NCBI RefSeq assembly: GCF_000160775.2
Contig: NZ_CM001024.1
Location: 1,551,712-1,615,711, forward strand
Reading direction: 5' to 3'
Source of the DNA: Aeromicrobium marinum DSM 15272
GTDB lineage: Bacteria; Actinomycetota; Actinomycetes; Propionibacteriales; Nocardioidaceae
Length of the DNA stretch: 64,000 nt
The position numbers and the translations under genes are program-made. Below are positions 50,471-59,785 of the stretch, piece by piece. The first letter of the stretch is position 1, and each line of letters opens with the position of its first letter. The notes beneath the pieces are model-generated. The model was not told the origin of the DNA and made no database searches. It worked only from the letters and a program-made list of their open reading frames with translations.

Positions 50471-51612
50471 CGGGAGCTCCTGGAGTCGGGGCGGACGGAA
50501 GCCGTCCACGGGTCGGTCACGAGGGTCGAGACCTGGGTGCTCACCGTAGCGCCCAGCCGGGCCCCAACCTCGCGGGCCGCCACCGGCAGCCAGGTCCACT
50601 CCGCAGCCCAGTGCGGCACGTCGACCACCGCACAGGCGCCGGGGGTCTCCAGGTGCTCACTGACGACGTGGTGCTTGAGGTCGGACGTGACGTACACGTC
50701 GGCTCCGGCGGCTCCGGCGGCTCCCAGGAGGAAGTCGCCCGAACCCCCGCAGAGGGCGACCGTGCGGACGAGTCGCTGCGGGTCCCCCGCCACCCGGGTC
50801 GCGCTGCGGTGCGCCGGGAGCGATGCCGTGACGTGCTCGGCGAACGCCGACAGCTCCATCGGCTCGGGCAGGACACCGATGCGGCCGCTGCCCCGGTCCG
50901 ACGGCGCTGCCGCCGTCTCGACCAGTCGGTACGAGACCTCCTCGTACGGATGGGCGGTGCGCAGCGCCTCCCGGACGGCCTCGCGGACAGTGCGGGGGGC
51001 GACCAGCTCGAGCCTGGCCTCCTCGACGTGCTCGATCTCGCCGACGGTGCCGATGGCCGGTCGGGCCCCGGCGAGGGGCCGGAACGATCCGATGCCCGTC
51101 GTGCCGAACACCGCCTGGTCGTAGTCGCCCACCTTCCCCGCCCCGGCGGCGTGCATGGCCGCGGCGACGGCCGATGCGTCGCCGACCGGGACGTGCACCG
51201 CCCAGGCGTCGAGCGGGTCGGCAGGATCGGGGTCGAGCGGTCGCACGTCCTGGAGCCCGAGGGCCGACGCCATGGCCTCCGACACCCCGAGCGGCGGGCA
51301 GTCGGCGTTGGTGTGACAGGTGTGCAGGGCGATGCCGTGCCGGATCAGGTCGTGGACGACCCGCCCCTTGGGGGTGCTGGCGGCCATCGAGGTGACCCCC
51401 TTCAGCCACAACGGGTGATGGGTGACCAGCAGGTCGACACCGGCAGCGACGGCCTCGTCGACGACCGCCTGCACCGGGTCGACGGCGAACAGGATGCTCG
51501 AGACCTGCGCGTCGGGGTCACCGGTCACGGTGCCGACGGCGTCCCAGTCGTCGGCCCACCGGGGGTCGTACAGGCCGTCGAGCACGGCCACGACGTCTCG
51601 CAGGGTCGTCAT
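50467..51612 (-). CDS. NIF3-like dinuclear metal-center protein
   Basis: A 381-residue protein of the NIF3/YbgI (DUF34) family, a hexameric toroid with a dinuclear metal site. The ligands are visible in VTHHPLWLKG, HTNADCPP and the C-terminal TSDLKHHVVSEHL. The insert between the two halves (~140-250) resembles the CutA1-like domain of Gram-positive members (GTTGIGSFRPLAGARP, TAHPYEEVSY). ATG has TAGGCT ending six bases upstream (leaderless). First gene of the NIF3-zinc ribbon-phosphatase operon. Confidence 0.92.
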   Translation of the reverse strand: MTTLRDVVAVLDGLYDPRWADDWDAVGTVTGDPDAQVSSILFAVDPVQAVVDEAVAAGVDLLVTHHPLWLKGVTSMAASTPKGRVVHDLIRHGIALHTCHTNADCPPLGVSEAMASALGLQDVRPLDPDPADPLDAWAVHVPVGDASAVAAAMHAAGAGKVGDYDQAVFGTTGIGSFRPLAGARPAIGTVGEIEHVEEARLELVAPRTVREAVREALRTAHPYEEVSYRLVETAAAPSDRGSGRIGVLPEPMELSAFAEHVTASLPAHRSATRVAGDPQRLVRTVALCGGSGDFLLGAAGAAGADVYVTSDLKHHVVSEHLETPGACAVVDVPHWAAEWTWLPVAAREVGARLGATVSTQVSTLVTDPWTASVRPDSRSSR

Positions 51613-51664
51613 GGATGCAGCCTAACGGCCGCGCTGGCCCGGGGCGGGCGGCCGGACCCGTCGC

Positions 51665-53755
51665 TCAGCCGACCTGGGCCAGGGCGAACGGCAGCACGCC
51701 CGACGCGCCGGCGAGCCGCAGCTCCCGGGCGGCGACGGTGAGGGTCCACCGGCTGTCGACGAGGTCGTCGACCAGCAGGACCGGCCCGGACAGTCCGGCG
51801 AGCTCGGCGGCGAGCGGACCACCGACGCTGAAGCGACCCCACACCGAGGCCAGGCGGAACGCACTGTTGCCACCGGGACCCACCACCGGCACGTCCGGGT
51901 CGACGTCGAGGGCGCCGATGAGGGGCAACCGTCCGATGCGGGCCAGACCCTGCGCGAGGGACTCGACCAGCAGGGGGCGCCCCACCGACGGCATCGCCAC
52001 GACGGCGGCCGGTCGTTCGGCCCAGCCCCAGTCCCGCAGGGCCCGCACGCACGCAGCGAGCAGGTCGTCACCGACCGGGCCGTCGGCCCGCCCGGCCGCG
52101 AACACCTCGCGCAGGGGTCCGCCCCACCCCAGGTCGGTCAGCCGGGCCAGCACCCGGCCGGTCTCGGCCCGTTCGGCCGGCGGCAGCTTGCCGCCCACCT
52201 CGACGCCGAGCCGTGCGACGCCCTGCGGCCACATGGCCCGCGGTTCGACCGGGACCCCGACCCGGTCGAGGACCCCTGCCGCCGCCGTGGTGGCCCCCTC
52301 CGCCACCTCGCTGGGGTACCAGGCCTCGGTGCACACGTCGCACCGGCCGCAGGCCGCTGCCGTGGGGTCGTCGAGCTGGCGCTGCAGGAACTCCATCCGG
52401 CAGACGGTGCCGCGCTCGTACTCGAGCATGGCCTGCGCCTCCGCGTCGCGGGCGCGCGCGATGCGCTCGTACCGGTCGGCGTCGTAGACCCAGGGGCGAC
52501 CGGTCGCGACCCATCCGCCCGAGACCCGCTGCACGGCGCCGTCGACGTCGAGCACCTTCAGGAGCAGCTCGAGGCGGGTGCGCTTGAGGTCGACCCGGGC
52601 CTCCAGCGCCGGGGTCGACAGCGGATCGGCGCCCAGGGCCGCGATGACGGCCTGCGCCCGCTCGGGGTCGGGCATCGACGCGGTGGCGAAGTAGCGCCAG
52701 ATGTCGGTGTCCTCCTGCCCGGGCAGCAGCAGCACGTCGGCCGCCGCGGTGGCGCGGCCGGCGCGGCCGACCTGCTGGTAGTACGCGACCGGCGACGAGG
52801 GGGCGCCGAGGTGCACGACGAAGCCGAGGTCGGGCTTGTCGAACCCCATGCCGAGGGCGCTGGTGGCCACGAGCGCCTTGACCTCGTTGGCCTTCAGCGC
52901 CTGCTCGAGTCTCTCGCGGTCGGCCGGGTCGGTGCGGCCGGTGTAGGCACGCACCTGGTGACCCGCCTCGGCCAGGACCCGTGCGGTGTCCTCGGCTGCG
53001 GCGACGGTGAGCGTGTAGATGATCCCGCTCCCCCGCAGCTCGGCGAGATGCCCCACCAGCCACCCGAGCCGCTCACGCTGGTTGGCCAGGCTGAGCGACC
53101 CGAGACGCAACGACTGCCGTGCCAACGACCCGCGGAGGGTGAGGACGTCGTCGCCCAGCTGGTCGGCGACGTCGGCGACGACCCGGGCGTTCGCGGTGGC
53201 CGTGGTCGCCAGCACCGGGACGCCGGCCGGCAGCTGTCCGATGAGGTCCGCGAGCCGGCGGTAGTCGGGACGGAAGTCGTGCCCCCAGTCGGAGATGCAG
53301 TGCGCCTCGTCGACCACCAGGAGCCCCAGCCGGTCGACGAGCGCCGGCAGCTGCTCGGCCCGGAACCGGGGGTTGTTCAGGCGCTCGGGCGAGACCAGGA
53401 GCACGTCGACGTCGTCGGCGTCGAGGCGGGCCCGGGCCTCGTCCCACTCGTGCGCGGTGGCCGAGTTGATCGCCACGGCGCGCACACCGGCCCGCTCGGC
53501 CGCCGCCACCTGGTCGCGCATGAGGGCCAACAGGGGTGACACGAGCAGGGTGGGCCCGGCTCCCGCGGCCCGCAGGAGCGACGTGGCGATGAAGTAGACC
53601 GCGGACTTGCCCCATCCCGTGCGCTGCACGACCAGGGCGCGCCGGTGGTCGTCGACCAGCGCCGTGACCGCCTCGAGCTGTCCGTCGTGGAACACCGCGT
53701 CGCCGCGGCCGGTCAGGCGACGCAGCGTCGACAGGGCGGCCTCGGATGTGCTCAT
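51665..53755 (-). CDS. RecQ-family DNA helicase with phosphoribosyltransferase-like C terminus
   Basis: A 696-residue ATP-dependent 3'-5' helicase. Motifs: RTGWGKS (Walker A), DEAHCISDWGHDFRPDY (II and aromatic-rich loop), TATAN, ATSALGMGFDKPD and QQVGRAGR. A zinc module is present as CRMEFLQRQ and CGRCDVC. No HRDC is apparent; instead the last ~200 residues include GPVLLVDDLVDSRWTLT, the PRPP-binding signature of phosphoribosyltransferases with the acidic pair kept but the TTG loop changed. The role of that tail (structural or nucleotide-sensing) is unknown. Stands alone. Confidence 0.9.
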   Translation of the reverse strand: MSTSEAALSTLRRLTGRGDAVFHDGQLEAVTALVDDHRRALVVQRTGWGKSAVYFIATSLLRAAGAGPTLLVSPLLALMRDQVAAAERAGVRAVAINSATAHEWDEARARLDADDVDVLLVSPERLNNPRFRAEQLPALVDRLGLLVVDEAHCISDWGHDFRPDYRRLADLIGQLPAGVPVLATTATANARVVADVADQLGDDVLTLRGSLARQSLRLGSLSLANQRERLGWLVGHLAELRGSGIIYTLTVAAAEDTARVLAEAGHQVRAYTGRTDPADRERLEQALKANEVKALVATSALGMGFDKPDLGFVVHLGAPSSPVAYYQQVGRAGRATAAADVLLLPGQEDTDIWRYFATASMPDPERAQAVIAALGADPLSTPALEARVDLKRTRLELLLKVLDVDGAVQRVSGGWVATGRPWVYDADRYERIARARDAEAQAMLEYERGTVCRMEFLQRQLDDPTAAACGRCDVCTEAWYPSEVAEGATTAAAGVLDRVGVPVEPRAMWPQGVARLGVEVGGKLPPAERAETGRVLARLTDLGWGGPLREVFAAGRADGPVGDDLLAACVRALRDWGWAERPAAVVAMPSVGRPLLVESLAQGLARIGRLPLIGALDVDPDVPVVGPGGNSAFRLASVWGRFSVGGPLAAELAGLSGPVLLVDDLVDSRWTLTVAARELRLAGASGVLPFALAQVG

Positions 53756-53821
53756 GGGCTCATCGTGTCAGCCGGGTCGGACACCGCGTCCGGCGAAGCG
53801 CGGGCGAGCGACGCGGACGGG

Positions 53822-54433
53822 TCAGGCCGGCTCGAGGAAGGCCGTCAGGAGGGCCGGGATCATCTCGGCCAGCAGCGCCAGGTCCGCCTCGTCCGCGTCG
53901 GTCTCGAGGAACGCGTCGCGCATGGTCATCTCCCACGCGCCGATCAGGACGACGGCGGCCTGGTCGATGGGGACGATCAGGCGCCGGTCCAGCAGACCGA
54001 GTCCGCGTTCGAGCAGCTCGGTGAAGTCGCGCCGGGTCTCGGTCCACAGCTCGCGGTAGACCTCGGCGATCTGGCGTCCCCGGATGCCGTGGGTCACGAA
54101 CTCCTGGTGCACCAGGAAGCTGGTGCGGTCCTTCGGGTAGGCGGCGAGGAAGTGGTCGGCCGCGCGCATGATCGAGCCGATGTCGTCCTCGGCGGTGAGC
54201 TCGGACTCCATGGCGTCCTGGACCATCTGCAGCATGGCGTTCTTCTCGCGGTCGAACAGGTCGAGGATGAGCTCGTCCTTCGACTCGTAGTTGGAGTAGA
54301 ACGCCCCGCGGGTGAAGCCGGCCCGCTCGCACAGCATCTCGACCGTGGCACCCTGGATGCCGGTCTCGGCGAGCAGCGCCCGAGCGGCCTCCAGGAGGCG
54401 GTCTCGAGTGGCCTCACGGCGCCGGGTCGTCAC
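53822..54433 (-). CDS. TetR-family regulator
   Basis: 203 residues with the helix-turn-helix ATVEMLCERAGFTRGAFYSNYESKDELI (~30-57) and a helical ligand domain. GTG 54433 is supported by TACGGT ending seven bases before it (leaderless pattern). No target can be named: the upstream neighbour is tRNA-Val and downstream is recQ (same strand, 67 bp apart). The YSNYESKDEL form recalls AcnR/AmtR-like groups, but this is not conclusive. Confidence 0.86.
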   Translation of the reverse strand: MTTRRREATRDRLLEAARALLAETGIQGATVEMLCERAGFTRGAFYSNYESKDELILDLFDREKNAMLQMVQDAMESELTAEDDIGSIMRAADHFLAAYPKDRTSFLVHQEFVTHGIRGRQIAEVYRELWTETRRDFTELLERGLGLLDRRLIVPIDQAAVVLIGAWEMTMRDAFLETDADEADLALLAEMIPALLTAFLEPA

Positions 54434-54496
54434 CCGGGAGACCGTACCCGATCGGTCCTCTGCCGGCTGCCGAGGCAAGGTGCCGCCGGGGGTCGG

Positions 54497-54570
54497 TGGG
54501 CGAAGAGGGTCTCGAACCCCCGACCTTCCGGGTGTAAGCCGGACGCTCTGACCAACTGAGCTATTCGCCC
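54497..54570 (-). tRNA. tRNA-Val (anticodon UAC)
   Basis: Minus-strand cloverleaf: acceptor GGGCGAA with TTCGCCC, D arm GCTC...GAGC, anticodon arm TCCGG-CTTACAC-CCGGA giving TAC, and T arm GGGGG-TTCGAGA-CCCTC. The discriminator is A; CCA is not encoded. Confidence 0.95.
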
Positions 54571-54620
54571 TGGAACGGGTGCAACAGCGCGCCACGCTAT
54601 CGCATCCGGCGGGGAAAGAG

Positions 54621-54658
54621 GCACGGCCGCCAAGGTCTCGGGTCCCGGGCGGCCGTGC
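54621..54658 (-). terminator. Hairpin after the peroxiredoxin gene
   Basis: GCACGGCCGCC (54621-54631) pairs with GGCGGCCGTGC (54648-54658) around a 16-base loop. On the minus strand it is followed by CTCTTTCC. It should end the peroxiredoxin transcript before tRNA-Val. Confidence 0.65.
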
Positions 54659-54718
54659 TGGTCCATTCAACCGCACCGAAGGTTCAGCTCGCAGGGAAAT
54701 GAACCAATCGGCGCCGGT

Positions 54719-55186
54719 TCAGGCGAGGTCGGCCAACGCCGCCCGGTACTCCTGCAGCGACCGGGCGTCGGGGATGCCGTTCTCGATCTTCCAGCGCACG
54801 ACTCCCTCGCGGTCGATCACGTAGGTGCCGCGGTCCGGGGCGCCGGCGCCCTCGTTGAAGGTCCCGTAGGCGCGGGAGACGTCGCCGTGCGGCCAGAAGT
54901 CCGAGAGGATCGAGAAGGTGTAGCCGTCGCGCTCGGCGAACGCCCGGTTGGAGAAGAAGTGGTCGCACGACACCGCCAGCACGGTGGTGCCGCCGGCGTC
55001 GCCCTCGAGGTCGGCGAGGTTGTCCCTGATCTCGCACAGCTCACCGGTGCAGATGCCGCTGAACGCGAAGGGGAAGAACACGAGCACCACGGCGCTCTCG
55101 CCGCGGAAGGACGACAGCGAGATGTCCTCGCCGTGCTGGTTCTTGAGGGTGAAGTCAGGGGCCGGGGAACCGATCTCGATCGTCAT
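54719..55186 (-). CDS. AhpE-like peroxiredoxin
   Basis: A 155-residue thiol peroxidase reducing hydroperoxides in the cytosol. The peroxidatic cysteine is C46 in PFAFSGICTGEL; the arginine partner and TYVIDREGVVRW are typical of the AhpE subfamily. A second cysteine (C51) and C73 (AVSCDHFF) could be resolving or mycothiol-linked. ATG with TAGGCT ending six bases before it, so leaderless. It ends before a strong hairpin and is preceded by a row of small hairpins. Confidence 0.92.
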   Translation of the reverse strand: MTIEIGSPAPDFTLKNQHGEDISLSSFRGESAVVLVFFPFAFSGICTGELCEIRDNLADLEGDAGGTTVLAVSCDHFFSNRAFAERDGYTFSILSDFWPHGDVSRAYGTFNEGAGAPDRGTYVIDREGVVRWKIENGIPDARSLQEYRAALADLA

Positions 55187-55291
55187 GCCCCCAGCCTAGG
55201 CCCGCCCGCTCGCGACGGCGCGACCACCGAGCGCAACCACGCAACGCACCCACGGGTCGCACCCCTGGGCCGAGCGCAGCGAGGCAGGCGC

Positions 55292-55350
55292 CCGGGCGAA
55301 GCCCGGCACCGGCGAGGAACGAGCCGGTGGTGCGGCGACGAAGGAGCCGC
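55292..55350. repeat. Three tandem hairpins with related loops
   Basis: CCGGGC-GAA-GCCCGG (55292-55306); ACCGGC with GCCGGT around GAGGAACGA (55308-55328); GCGGC with GCCGC around GACGAAGGA (55332-55350). The stems differ while the purine-rich loops resemble each other, and the array ends five bases from the DUF3052 stop. It may terminate or stabilise that transcript. The 168-bp gap holds no gene I can support. Confidence 0.55.
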
Positions 55351-55355
55351 GCGCC

Positions 55356-55742
55356 CTAGCGTTTGTGCGTCGACAGCTTCGTGACCGCCCAGTTGCCGCC
55401 GGTCGACGACGTGGTCGTGGTCGAGAGTCCGGCCACGGGTGCCGCCTCGCCGATCTCGGCACCTTCGACGTAGCCGGGCTGCCCGACCTTGGGGGTGAGC
55501 AGCCAGATCGAACCGCCCTCGACCAGGTCCTGCAGCGCATCCATCAGGTCGTCGGCCAGGTCGCCGTCACCGTCGCGCCACCACAGGATCACGCCGTCGA
55601 CGACATCTCCGATGTCCCCGCCGACGAGGCCACTGCCCGTGACCTTTTCGATCGCGTCCCGCAGCTCGTCATCGGTGTCCTCGTCCCAGCCCAGCTCCTG
55701 GATGACGGTGTCGGGGATGAATCCCCACTTGGCCGCGTCCAC
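55356..55742 (-). CDS. DUF3052 protein
   Basis: A 128-residue protein of the actinobacterial DUF3052 family: TVIQELGWDEDTDDELRDAI near the start, VVDGVILWWRDGDGDLADDL and GSIWLLTPKVGQPGY in the middle. GTG 55742 is preferred because AAGGAGG lies upstream and the relatives begin there. Function unknown; the gene is conserved next to aceE, here divergently. The shared control region carries a palindrome. Confidence 0.87.
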   Translation of the reverse strand: MDAAKWGFIPDTVIQELGWDEDTDDELRDAIEKVTGSGLVGGDIGDVVDGVILWWRDGDGDLADDLMDALQDLVEGGSIWLLTPKVGQPGYVEGAEIGEAAPVAGLSTTTTSSTGGNWAVTKLSTHKR

Positions 55743-55772
55743 GATCCTCCTTGCTCGTCGGTGTACCGAAAA

Positions 55773-55788
55773 CCTACTGAAAAGTAGG
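55773..55788. promoter_or_regulatory. Palindrome in the DUF3052/aceE divergent promoter
   Basis: CCTACT-GAAA-AGTAGG is a perfect 6+6 inverted repeat about 30 bases upstream of the DUF3052 start and ~85 bases upstream of aceE, in an AT-richer patch. A promoter-like TTTACC...TAGCGAACT follows toward aceE. It may be an operator for a regulator sensing pyruvate metabolism. Confidence 0.45.
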
Positions 55789-55871
55789 GTCTCCTGCACG
55801 TTTACCGGTCTCACCCTAGCGAACTTGTCGTGGAAGGATGGACACGTCCACGAGACACCGAGGGAGACACC

Positions 55872-58631
55872 ATGCCGTCATCCGGCCCGTCCGACCGCCA
55901 GCCCGTCATCCACGAGGGTCTGCCCACCCAGCTGCCCGACATCGACCCCGAGGAGACCGCGGAGTGGCTCAGCTCGCTCGACGACATGGTCGACAGCAGC
56001 GGGCGGTCGCGGGCCCGGTACCTGATGCTGCGACTGCTGGAGCGGGCCCGTGAACGAGCGGTCGGTGTGCCCGCGCTGCGCAGTACAGACTTCATCAACA
56101 CCATCCCGCCCGAGCGTGAGCCGTGGTTCCCCGGCAACGAGGCGATCGAGCGACGCATCCGGTCCTACATCCGCTGGAACGCCGCCGTCATGGTGTCGCG
56201 CGCGAACCGTCCCGGCCTGGGCGTCGGCGGCCACATCGCGTCGTACCAGTCGGCGGCCAGCCTGTACGAGGTCGGCTTCAACCACTTCTTCCGGGGCAAG
56301 GACCATCCCGGGGGCGGCGACCAGATCTACTTCCAGGGTCACGCGGCGCCCGGCATCTACGCGCGGTCCTTCCTCGAGGGCGGACTGACCGAGACGCAGC
56401 TCGACCGCTTCCGTCAGGAGCACTCGCACGGTGCGGGCAACGGGCTCTCGTCGTACCCGCACCCCCGCCTGATGCCGGGCTACTGGGAGTTCCCGACGGT
56501 CTCGATGGGCCTCGGGGCGATCAACTCGATCTACCAGGCGCGGTTCAACCGCTACCTGCACAACCGCGGCATCAAGGACACCAGCCAGCAGCACGTCTGG
56601 ACGTTCCTGGGCGACGGCGAGATGGGCGAGCCGGAGTCGCTCGGTGCCATCGGCCTGGCGGCCCGGGAGGAGCTGGACAACCTCACCTTCGTCGTCAACT
56701 GCAACCTGCAGCAGCTCGACGGCCCGGTCCGCGGCAACGGCAAGATCATCCAGGAGCTGGAGTCGTTCTTCCGCGGTGCCGGCTGGAACGTCATCAAGGT
56801 GGTGTGGGGCCGGGAGTGGGACGACCTGCTCGCGCGTGACGCCGACGGGGTCCTGGTGAACCAGATGAACCGCACCCCCGACGGCGAGTTCCAGACCCTC
56901 TCGGTGGAGTCCGGTGCCTACAACCGCGAGAACTTCTTCGGGCCCGACCCCCGTCTGCGGTCGATGGTCGAGCACCTCAGCGACACCGACATCGAGCGGC
57001 TCCCGCGCGGCGGTCACGACTACCGCAAGGTGTACGCGGCGTTCGACGCGGCGAGCAAGCACACCGGGCAGCCGACGGTGATCCTGGCCCACACGATCAA
57101 GGGCTGGCTGCTGGAGTCCTTCCAGGGTCGCAACGCCACCCACCAGATGAAGAAGCTGACCAAGGACGACCTCAAGGGGTTCCGCGACCGGCTGAACATC
57201 CCGGTGTCGGACGAGCAGATCGACGGCGACGCGCTCGCGCCGTTCTACCACCCCGGTCCGGAGAGCGAGGAGATCCGGTACATGGTGGCCCGGCGCGAGG
57301 CGCTGGGCGGCTCGCTGCCGCGGCGGGTCGTCGACCCCGCACCGGTCACGCTACCCGCCGCGTCGGCCTACGCCGAGCTGAAGAAGGGCTCGGGCAAGCA
57401 GCAGATCGCCTCGACGATGGCGTTCGTGCGGCTGTTGCGCGACCTGATGAAGGACCCCGAGATCGGACGGCGGATCGTGCCGATCGCACCGGACGAGTAC
57501 CGCACCTTCGGCATGGACTCGATGTTCCCGTCGGCGAAGATCTACAACCCCGCGGGTCAGACCTACGACGCGGTCGACCGCAAGCTCCTGCTCGCCTACA
57601 AGGAGTCGGCGCAGGGTCAGCTCCTGCACGAGGGCATCAGCGAGGCCGGCGCCATGGCGTCGGCGATCGCCGCCGGCAGCTCGTACTCCACGCACGGCGA
57701 GCCGATGATCCCGGTCTATCTCTTCTACTCGATGTTCGGTTTCCAGCGCACGGGCGACTCCATCTGGGCGATGGCCGACCAGCTGTCCCGGGGCTTCCTC
57801 GTCGGGGCCACGGCCGGTCGCACCACCCTGACCGGCGAGGGGTTGCAGCACGCCGACGGCCACTCCCCGCTCCTCGCGCAGACCAACCCCGCCGTGGTGC
57901 ACTACGACCCGGCCTACGGCTACGAGATCAGCCACATCGTGCAGTCGGGCCTGGAGCGCATGTACGGCTCCACGGAGTCCCACCCGCACGGCGAGGACAT
58001 CGTCTTCTACCTCACGGTCTACAACGAGGCGATCACGCAGCCGGTCGAGCCCGACGACGTCGACGTCGACGGCATCCTGCGGGGCGGCTACCTCCTGCGG
58101 CCGGCCGCCGACGGCACCGCCACGGCCCGCATCCTGGCGTCCGGCGTGTCCGTGCCGTGGGCGTTGGCCGCGCAGCAGATCCTCGCCGCCGACTTCGGTG
58201 TGGCCGCCGACGTCTGGTCGGTCACCTCGTGGAACGAGCTGTCCCGCGAGGCCCTGGCCGTCGAGGACTGGAACTTCAACCACCCCGGCGAGACCGAGCG
58301 CACCCCGTACGTCACGGGCGCGCTGGGCGACGCCGTGGGCGTGACGGTGGCGGTGAGCGACTACATGCGAGCGGTGCCCGACCAGATCGCCCGCTGGGTG
58401 CCCGGCACCTGGCAGTCGCTCGGCGCCGACGGATTCGGGTTCGCCGACACCCGCCCGGCGGCCCGGCGGTTCTTCCAGATCGACACCGAGTCGATCGTGG
58501 TGTCGACGCTGCACGGGCTGGCGCGCCGGGGTGAGCTGGACCGCTCCGTCGTCGTGGACGCGGCCCGGCGCTTCCGCATCGACGACCCGACCGCGGTCGC
58601 CGACGTGCCCCAGGAGGGCGCCGACGCCTGA
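55872..58631 (+). CDS. aceE: Pyruvate dehydrogenase E1 component, homodimeric
   Basis: A 919-residue ThDP enzyme, the E1 of the pyruvate dehydrogenase complex, decarboxylating pyruvate and acetylating the E2 lipoyl group. The ThDP motif starts [12 protein letters not shown] and ends [29 protein letters not shown] and [17 protein letters not shown] are typical of AceE. It is unlike the fused alpha/beta E1 at 7-9 kb, so the organism has two distinct E1 types. The N terminus [20 protein letters not shown] is acidic/polar. GAGGGAG precedes ATG. Confidence 0.96.
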   Translation: MPSSGPSDRQPVIHEGLPTQLPDIDPEETAEWLSSLDDMVDSSGRSRARYLMLRLLERARERAVGVPALRSTDFINTIPPEREPWFPGNEAIERRIRSYIRWNAAVMVSRANRPGLGVGGHIASYQSAASLYEVGFNHFFRGKDHPGGGDQIYFQGHAAPGIYARSFLEGGLTETQLDRFRQEHSHGAGNGLSSYPHPRLMPGYWEFPTVSMGLGAINSIYQARFNRYLHNRGIKDTSQQHVWTFLGDGEMGEPESLGAIGLAAREELDNLTFVVNCNLQQLDGPVRGNGKIIQELESFFRGAGWNVIKVVWGREWDDLLARDADGVLVNQMNRTPDGEFQTLSVESGAYNRENFFGPDPRLRSMVEHLSDTDIERLPRGGHDYRKVYAAFDAASKHTGQPTVILAHTIKGWLLESFQGRNATHQMKKLTKDDLKGFRDRLNIPVSDEQIDGDALAPFYHPGPESEEIRYMVARREALGGSLPRRVVDPAPVTLPAASAYAELKKGSGKQQIASTMAFVRLLRDLMKDPEIGRRIVPIAPDEYRTFGMDSMFPSAKIYNPAGQTYDAVDRKLLLAYKESAQGQLLHEGISEAGAMASAIAAGSSYSTHGEPMIPVYLFYSMFGFQRTGDSIWAMADQLSRGFLVGATAGRTTLTGEGLQHADGHSPLLAQTNPAVVHYDPAYGYEISHIVQSGLERMYGSTESHPHGEDIVFYLTVYNEAITQPVEPDDVDVDGILRGGYLLRPAADGTATARILASGVSVPWALAAQQILAADFGVAADVWSVTSWNELSREALAVEDWNFNHPGETERTPYVTGALGDAVGVTVAVSDYMRAVPDQIARWVPGTWQSLGADGFGFADTRPAARRFFQIDTESIVVSTLHGLARRGELDRSVVVDAARRFRIDDPTAVADVPQEGADA

Positions 58632-58684
58632 GGGATCGGTCACGACCGCTCGGATCCGTGGGGCTCCTGTTCTAGGATGTCCAG

Positions 58685-59785
58685 ATGCGTCGGTGGCCCT
58701 ACACGTTCATCGTCGGCGTGTCGGTCGCCATCGGGATCACGGTCCTGGTCGCGTCGAACCACGTCGGCCTGTCCCTCAAGGACCCCGAAGGCTTTCTCGG
58801 GCCGGCGTACGTGCGGCTGCCGCTGATCGCCGTCCTCATGTTCTCGGCCGGCATCGTGCCGCAGGCGATCCACCGCTACGGCATCAAGCGGATCCCGCAC
58901 GGGGTGCGCGAGATCATCCGCACCGAGTGGACGTGGTACCGGTTCAGCCACATCGCGGTCGGGCTCCTGGCGTTCTACGCCTGCTACGTCAGCTACCGCA
59001 ACCTCAAGAGCTACCTGCCGCTGCTGCGCGAGGACCTGTACGACAACGCGTTGCAGCGCATGGACTACTGGATGTTCTTCGGCAACTACCCCGCGACGAT
59101 CATGCACGACGTCCTCGGCACGGGCGTGTCGGCGCAGGTGCTCGCGACGATCTACATCAGCTACCTGATGCTGATCCCCATCACGCTCGGTGCCTACCTG
59201 GTCCTGCACAAGGACGCGTCGATCGGCGCCTGGTACGCGACGGCCCTGAGCCTCAACTGGGTGCTCGGCACCGCCAGCTACTACATGCTGCCGACCCAGG
59301 GGCCGGCGTTCTTCCAGCCGCAGCTGTTCCGCGAGCTGGACGGCTCGGGCGCCTCGGCGCTGCAGCAGTCACTGTTCCGCAACGGGTCGGCGTTCCGCGA
59401 GGACCCCACGGGCGACAGCATCTACGGCATCGCCGGGTTCGCATCACTGCACGTGTCGGTCGTGTTCACCGCCTGCCTGTTCTTCGAGCGCACCGGCATC
59501 CCTCGCACGCTGCGCGTCGTCGCGTGGACGTACTTCGCCGGCACCGTCCTGGCCACGGTGTACTTCGGCTGGCACTACGTGCTCGACGACATCGGCGGGC
59601 TCGTGATCGGTTGGGCCTCGGTGTCGCTGGGCGCCTGGGCCACCGGCAACAGCGGACGCAACCTCAAGAAGGAGCGTCGGGCGCGCGAACGCGCGGAGGC
59701 CGGGTCGGGCGAGGGTCCACCGGGCGGGAGTCAGAGCACGGCAGGCGACGAGGGCGCCGGCGGGACGGTCGTCAGCACCGCCTGA
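58685..59785 (+). CDS. PAP2-family membrane phosphatase/phosphotransferase (Aur1/Ipt1-like)
   Basis: A 366-residue polytopic membrane protein (six or more helices). The phosphatase motifs are LPTQGPAFFQP, GFASLHVSVVFTA (catalytic-type histidine) and YFGWHYVLDDIGG (histidine plus aspartate), matching the inositolphosphotransferase-like branch. The C terminus is ~50 residues of charged/glycine-rich cytosolic sequence. Likely removes phosphate from, or transfers it to, a lipid or inositol-type substrate. TAGGAT ends six bases before the ATG. Its last 55 bp overlap the 3' end of the convergent hydrolase. Confidence 0.87.
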   Translation: MRRWPYTFIVGVSVAIGITVLVASNHVGLSLKDPEGFLGPAYVRLPLIAVLMFSAGIVPQAIHRYGIKRIPHGVREIIRTEWTWYRFSHIAVGLLAFYACYVSYRNLKSYLPLLREDLYDNALQRMDYWMFFGNYPATIMHDVLGTGVSAQVLATIYISYLMLIPITLGAYLVLHKDASIGAWYATALSLNWVLGTASYYMLPTQGPAFFQPQLFRELDGSGASALQQSLFRNGSAFREDPTGDSIYGIAGFASLHVSVVFTACLFFERTGIPRTLRVVAWTYFAGTVLATVYFGWHYVLDDIGGLVIGWASVSLGAWATGNSGRNLKKERRARERAEAGSGEGPPGGSQSTAGDEGAGGTVVSTA

